From a virus, in IMG/VR virus record IMGVR_UViG_3300032334_002666, positions 1-63,276 of that record: DNA of 63,276 nucleotides; one strand, written 5' to 3'. Below the pieces are notes generated by a model, which made no database searches, was not told the origin of the DNA, and saw only the letters and a list, made by a program, of their open reading frames with translations. The translations under genes were made by a program, and so were the position numbers. Below are positions 61,058-63,276 of this stretch, in pieces; position 1 is the first letter of the stretch; each line of letters begins with the position of its first letter.

Positions 61058-61775
61058 ACTCTTCTACTACACAAAGTCCTGATAGTTTTAAAAGAGTTTG
61101 AATTCCAGCAAAAACATCTCGCTGGCAGTATTCAGCAATTCTTTGAGTATCCCCATCTTGCCAAAATACTCGACTGACTTCTTCACCTTTAATATCTCCT
61201 TTTGGAGTCTCAAGACCAATCGAAGTCACTAATAATTCAAGTGAAACGAATCCCTCTTGCCATGCACCAAAGCTCCATAATTCAGAGGTATCAACAAATG
61301 GCATTTCCCAAGGTTTAAGATTTTGAATTTGTAAGCCTTTAGGTAAGGATCTTCCATGGATTAGGAGACGTTTACACATCATCGGTATATCAAATCTCTT
61401 GATATTATGTCCTGAAAATTTAAGAGCAGCGAACTTATCAAATACTTTTTGAATTCCATCAAGTACTTCATCTTCATGTTCTGAACAGTAACTTTTTAGG
61501 ATCACATTAGGATCCTCTCCAACAAAGGTTAATCGACCAAATGTTGCACAAACTATTCTAGCAAATTCTGGAGTTAATGCAGCTTTTGCTTCATATAACT
61601 GTTCGTCTGTCATCTCTCGATTCTCATCAAATCGGGAACGAAGATAGTCACAACGTTTAGACCATAATTCAGCCATTTTTGGTTTGTTAAGAGCTAATTG
61701 ATCAAGTGATGCGTATTCTGATGCTGTTTCTAGATCAAAGAATACGACTTTTGCTAATTCTGCTGGTGTATACAT
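61041..61775 (-). CDS. DnaQ-like 3'-5' exonuclease (DEDD family)
   Basis: 244 residues. Exo motifs: VVFFDLETA (D, E), FSGHNIKRFDIPMM (D), and AEYCQRDVFAGI (D). The protein resembles stand-alone proofreading-type exonucleases. It precedes the PD-(D/E)XK nuclease, so both may act in DNA end metabolism or host DNA degradation. Confidence 0.85.
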
Positions 61776-61784
61776 ACTTTAAAT

Positions 61785-61907
61785 TTAATCGGGTTGGTTA
61801 TCTAAGTCGTCGGCTTCATTTATTACTCTACTTGAAAATTTCATTACAAGTAAGGTGATAATAGTGCTTATTACTATTAAAACTAATGTAAGTGCTAAAA
61901 GTTTCAT
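61785..61907 (-). CDS. Single-span membrane microprotein
   Basis: 40 residues: MKLLALTLVLIVISTIITLL is a hydrophobic span, followed by a basic then acidic tail ending NQPD. The ATG overlaps the stop of the upstream gene (ATGA), which supports it as real. No function is recognised. Confidence 0.6.
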   Translation of the reverse strand: MKLLALTLVLIVISTIITLLVMKFSSRVINEADDLDNQPD

Positions 61908-62155
61908 TTTTCTACTACTTTAATTATTAAACCGCTATGATATACTTCAGTTTTACCATTACAAAGCTCAATTGAAGTAAATCCATTACTATAATGATTT
62001 ACGTTTCTTGCATCAATTGAGAGTTGACCTTTGATAAAGACTACTAGGTCACACTCTTTTGATTTCTTATTGTAACCATACATGAGTCCTCCAAATGAAG
62101 AAAATATAATTAGCATTAATCCAATGAGTTGCCAATTTAATTTTAAATGTTTCAT
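61904..62155 (-). CDS. Membrane-anchored hypothetical protein
   Basis: 83 residues. A single N-terminal transmembrane span (WQLIGLMLIIFSSFGGLMYG) is followed by a beta-rich outer part containing two Cys. Coupled to the downstream microprotein gene. Function unknown. Confidence 0.6.
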   Translation of the reverse strand: MKHLKLNWQLIGLMLIIFSSFGGLMYGYNKKSKECDLVVFIKGQLSIDARNVNHYSNGFTSIELCNGKTEVYHSGLIIKVVEK

Positions 62156-62173
62156 ATTTTTATTTTTAGTTTA

Positions 62174-62794
62174 TTAATCCCACCAGCCTTTCATACCTGA
62201 TCCATCGAACCATTTATCCCAAAGGTCTTCTGTTTCTAGATCAACATTTTGAGACTTGGCTTTATCTAGGAGCATCACATAATGAGAGTGTTCTTGACCA
62301 TCAAAGATAGTCCAGAGTTCTTTCCATTCCTTTTCTTCAAGTTCACGAGATAAGGCGTAGATTTTGCTATTCATCTCCTTAATGCTAGCAGGTTGATCCT
62401 CTTCATCTTTATCTCCAAAGATTCCATATGAAAGATCTACAGTATATCCTAAAGTCTCTTCAGCTAAATCAATATAGTCATCCGTTGATTGTCGGTTTAG
62501 GATCTCAATAGCTCTCTTGATCTTGGCTACTTTTTTTAATCTAGGTCCATCTACTTCGTTTCCATGGTGTTCTAGTGTATGAGCAAGTGGTTCAAGAGAA
62601 CGAGATAAGATTCTCATTTGAAAGCTTGAGTCCCATGAGCGGTAGTTCCAAATTACCTTCCAGAAAAAGAAGATATTTTTGACTCCATTGGGTAGGTCAT
62701 AACGAAGGAAATCCCAAGTCTGCCAGTACCATTTCTGACGATTTACCATTCTCTCTAATGATTTAAAGAATGTGTCTGCAAATTTAATTTCCAT
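62174..62794 (-). CDS. Hypothetical protein, Trp-rich
   Basis: 206 residues with many Trp (MVNRQKWYWQTWDFLRYDLP, IFFFWKVIWNYRSWDSSFQM). The layout, a Trp-rich region with D-L-P followed by helices and a short-spaced C-terminal helix, is one I recall from large phages as a conserved protein of unknown function. The A/T-rich leader ends in AAAATATT before the ATG. Confidence 0.6.
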   Translation of the reverse strand: MEIKFADTFFKSLERMVNRQKWYWQTWDFLRYDLPNGVKNIFFFWKVIWNYRSWDSSFQMRILSRSLEPLAHTLEHHGNEVDGPRLKKVAKIKRAIEILNRQSTDDYIDLAEETLGYTVDLSYGIFGDKDEEDQPASIKEMNSKIYALSRELEEKEWKELWTIFDGQEHSHYVMLLDKAKSQNVDLETEDLWDKWFDGSGMKGWWD

Positions 62795-62810
62795 AATATT
62801 TTATTTTTTT

Positions 62811-63276
62811 TTAACTAAATTCAGTTGAAGTAGACACTCTAAGTCCATCTACGATAAGATCAAAATATTTGCTTTGATCGTATCCATAGTCTCGGTGATA
62901 GCCCTCTTTTTTCATGTGATCAAGATAGGCTTGATTATAAATGTGACCATCAGGTTCTCCCCAACTAAAAGCCATCTCGATAAACTCTTCGATATCTTCC
63001 TCTGCTCCATACTCATCAACCACTCGACCGCTACGAATAAAACTTAAGAGCTCCTCCTTATTTCGGTAATATTTCTCTTTATTGAAATTCCAGCAAAACC
63101 GCCAGCCCATACTTCGTTTGCCTAGATGAATCGATGTCTCTTCAATAAATTCACTCCAAGGGGAATGGTACTCCCAGACAGATTCACTATTTTCTAGCGT
63201 GCAAAAGCCTCTCTCGATTGTTTCTGGCGAAATATCTAATGCTTCTATTCTCTCTTGGAGTTTAAATTTTTTCTCA
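62811..63276 (-). CDS. Hypothetical protein, 5' end outside window
   Basis: The open frame continues to the window edge, so the ATG at 63110 is probably internal. About 154 residues are visible, including SVWEYHSPWSEFIEETSIHL, GKRSMGWRFCWNF, FIRSGRVVDEYGAEEDIEEF and FSWGEPDGHIYN. The sequence is Trp/Glu-rich and recalls a conserved phage protein of unknown role. It is upstream of and on the same strand as the other minus-strand genes. Confidence 0.6.
   Translation of the reverse strand, partial: EKKFKLQERIEALDISPETIERGFCTLENSESVWEYHSPWSEFIEETSIHLGKRSMGWRFCWNFNKEKYYRNKEELLSFIRSGRVVDEYGAEEDIEEFIEMAFSWGEPDGHIYNQAYLDHMKKEGYHRDYGYDQSKYFDLIVDGLRVSTSTEFS

Overview
The window is a gene-dense, AT-rich segment of a T4-like contractile-tailed bacteriophage genome, most likely infecting a member of the Bacteroidota (Flavobacterium-like). 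T4-type relatives are recognisable for both the virion and the replisome: gp18 sheath, gp19 tube, gp21 protease, gp23 capsid, gp53, a gp27-like hub, a gp5-like spike, gp32, gp39/60, gp41, gp42-like, gp43 (N-terminal half only), gp46, gp47, gp52, gp56, UvsX, RNase H, NrdA/B and dCMP deaminase. Evidence for a Bacteroidota host is indirect. Highly expressed genes lack Shine-Dalgarno sequences and have A-rich leaders, a histone H1-like protein of Bacteroidota type is present, and secreted proteins carry short hydrophobic signals.

Layout. Plus-strand blocks are mostly virion genes: 0-10.6 kb (a metallophosphoesterase, baseplate, hub and spike), 11.7-17.4 kb (J-protein, protease-scaffold fusion, major capsid, Dps-like protein), 25.2-25.6, 26.4-28.0 and 28.7-31.7 kb (probable internal head proteins, tail tube), 33.7-35.2 kb (repeat fibre), and 45.6-49.5 kb (giant sheath, candidate lysis enzyme). 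Minus-strand blocks hold DNA metabolism. 24.3-17.5 kb carries helicase, topoisomerase II and small secreted proteins. 33.6-31.8 kb carries a gp42-like dCMP-modifying enzyme and dCMP deaminase. 45.5-35.2 kb carries dCTPase, polymerase part A, UvsX, gp41, gp47 and gp46. From the right edge to 49.5 kb lie nucleases, GroEL, an S1-domain protein, ribonucleotide reductase, a histone-like protein, ssDNA-binding protein, RNase H and GroES. Hairpin-plus-U-tract terminators sit at most strand switches.

Regulation. A T4-late-like motif (consensus about GATAAATAATAAAAA) lies 24-31 nt upstream of at least a dozen start codons, nearly all for virion genes. A separate AAAACTTT element lies about 43-52 nt upstream of several early-type genes.

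The most interesting points are these: a family of about eight proteins sharing a T4 capsid-targeting-like N-terminus (including a metallopeptidase, an annexin-like protein and an OmpA-like protein) that may be packaged in the head; a protease-scaffold fusion with eleven exact-length 14-residue repeats and a possible internal start; a DNA polymerase that stops in the fingers region; a dCMP-specific signature together with a gp56-type dCTPase, suggesting modified cytosine; phage-encoded GroEL, GroES and J-protein; and unusual cargo (rhomboid protease, NeuB-like barrel, CAP protein, zincless Fpg/Nei glycosylase, S1-domain protein).
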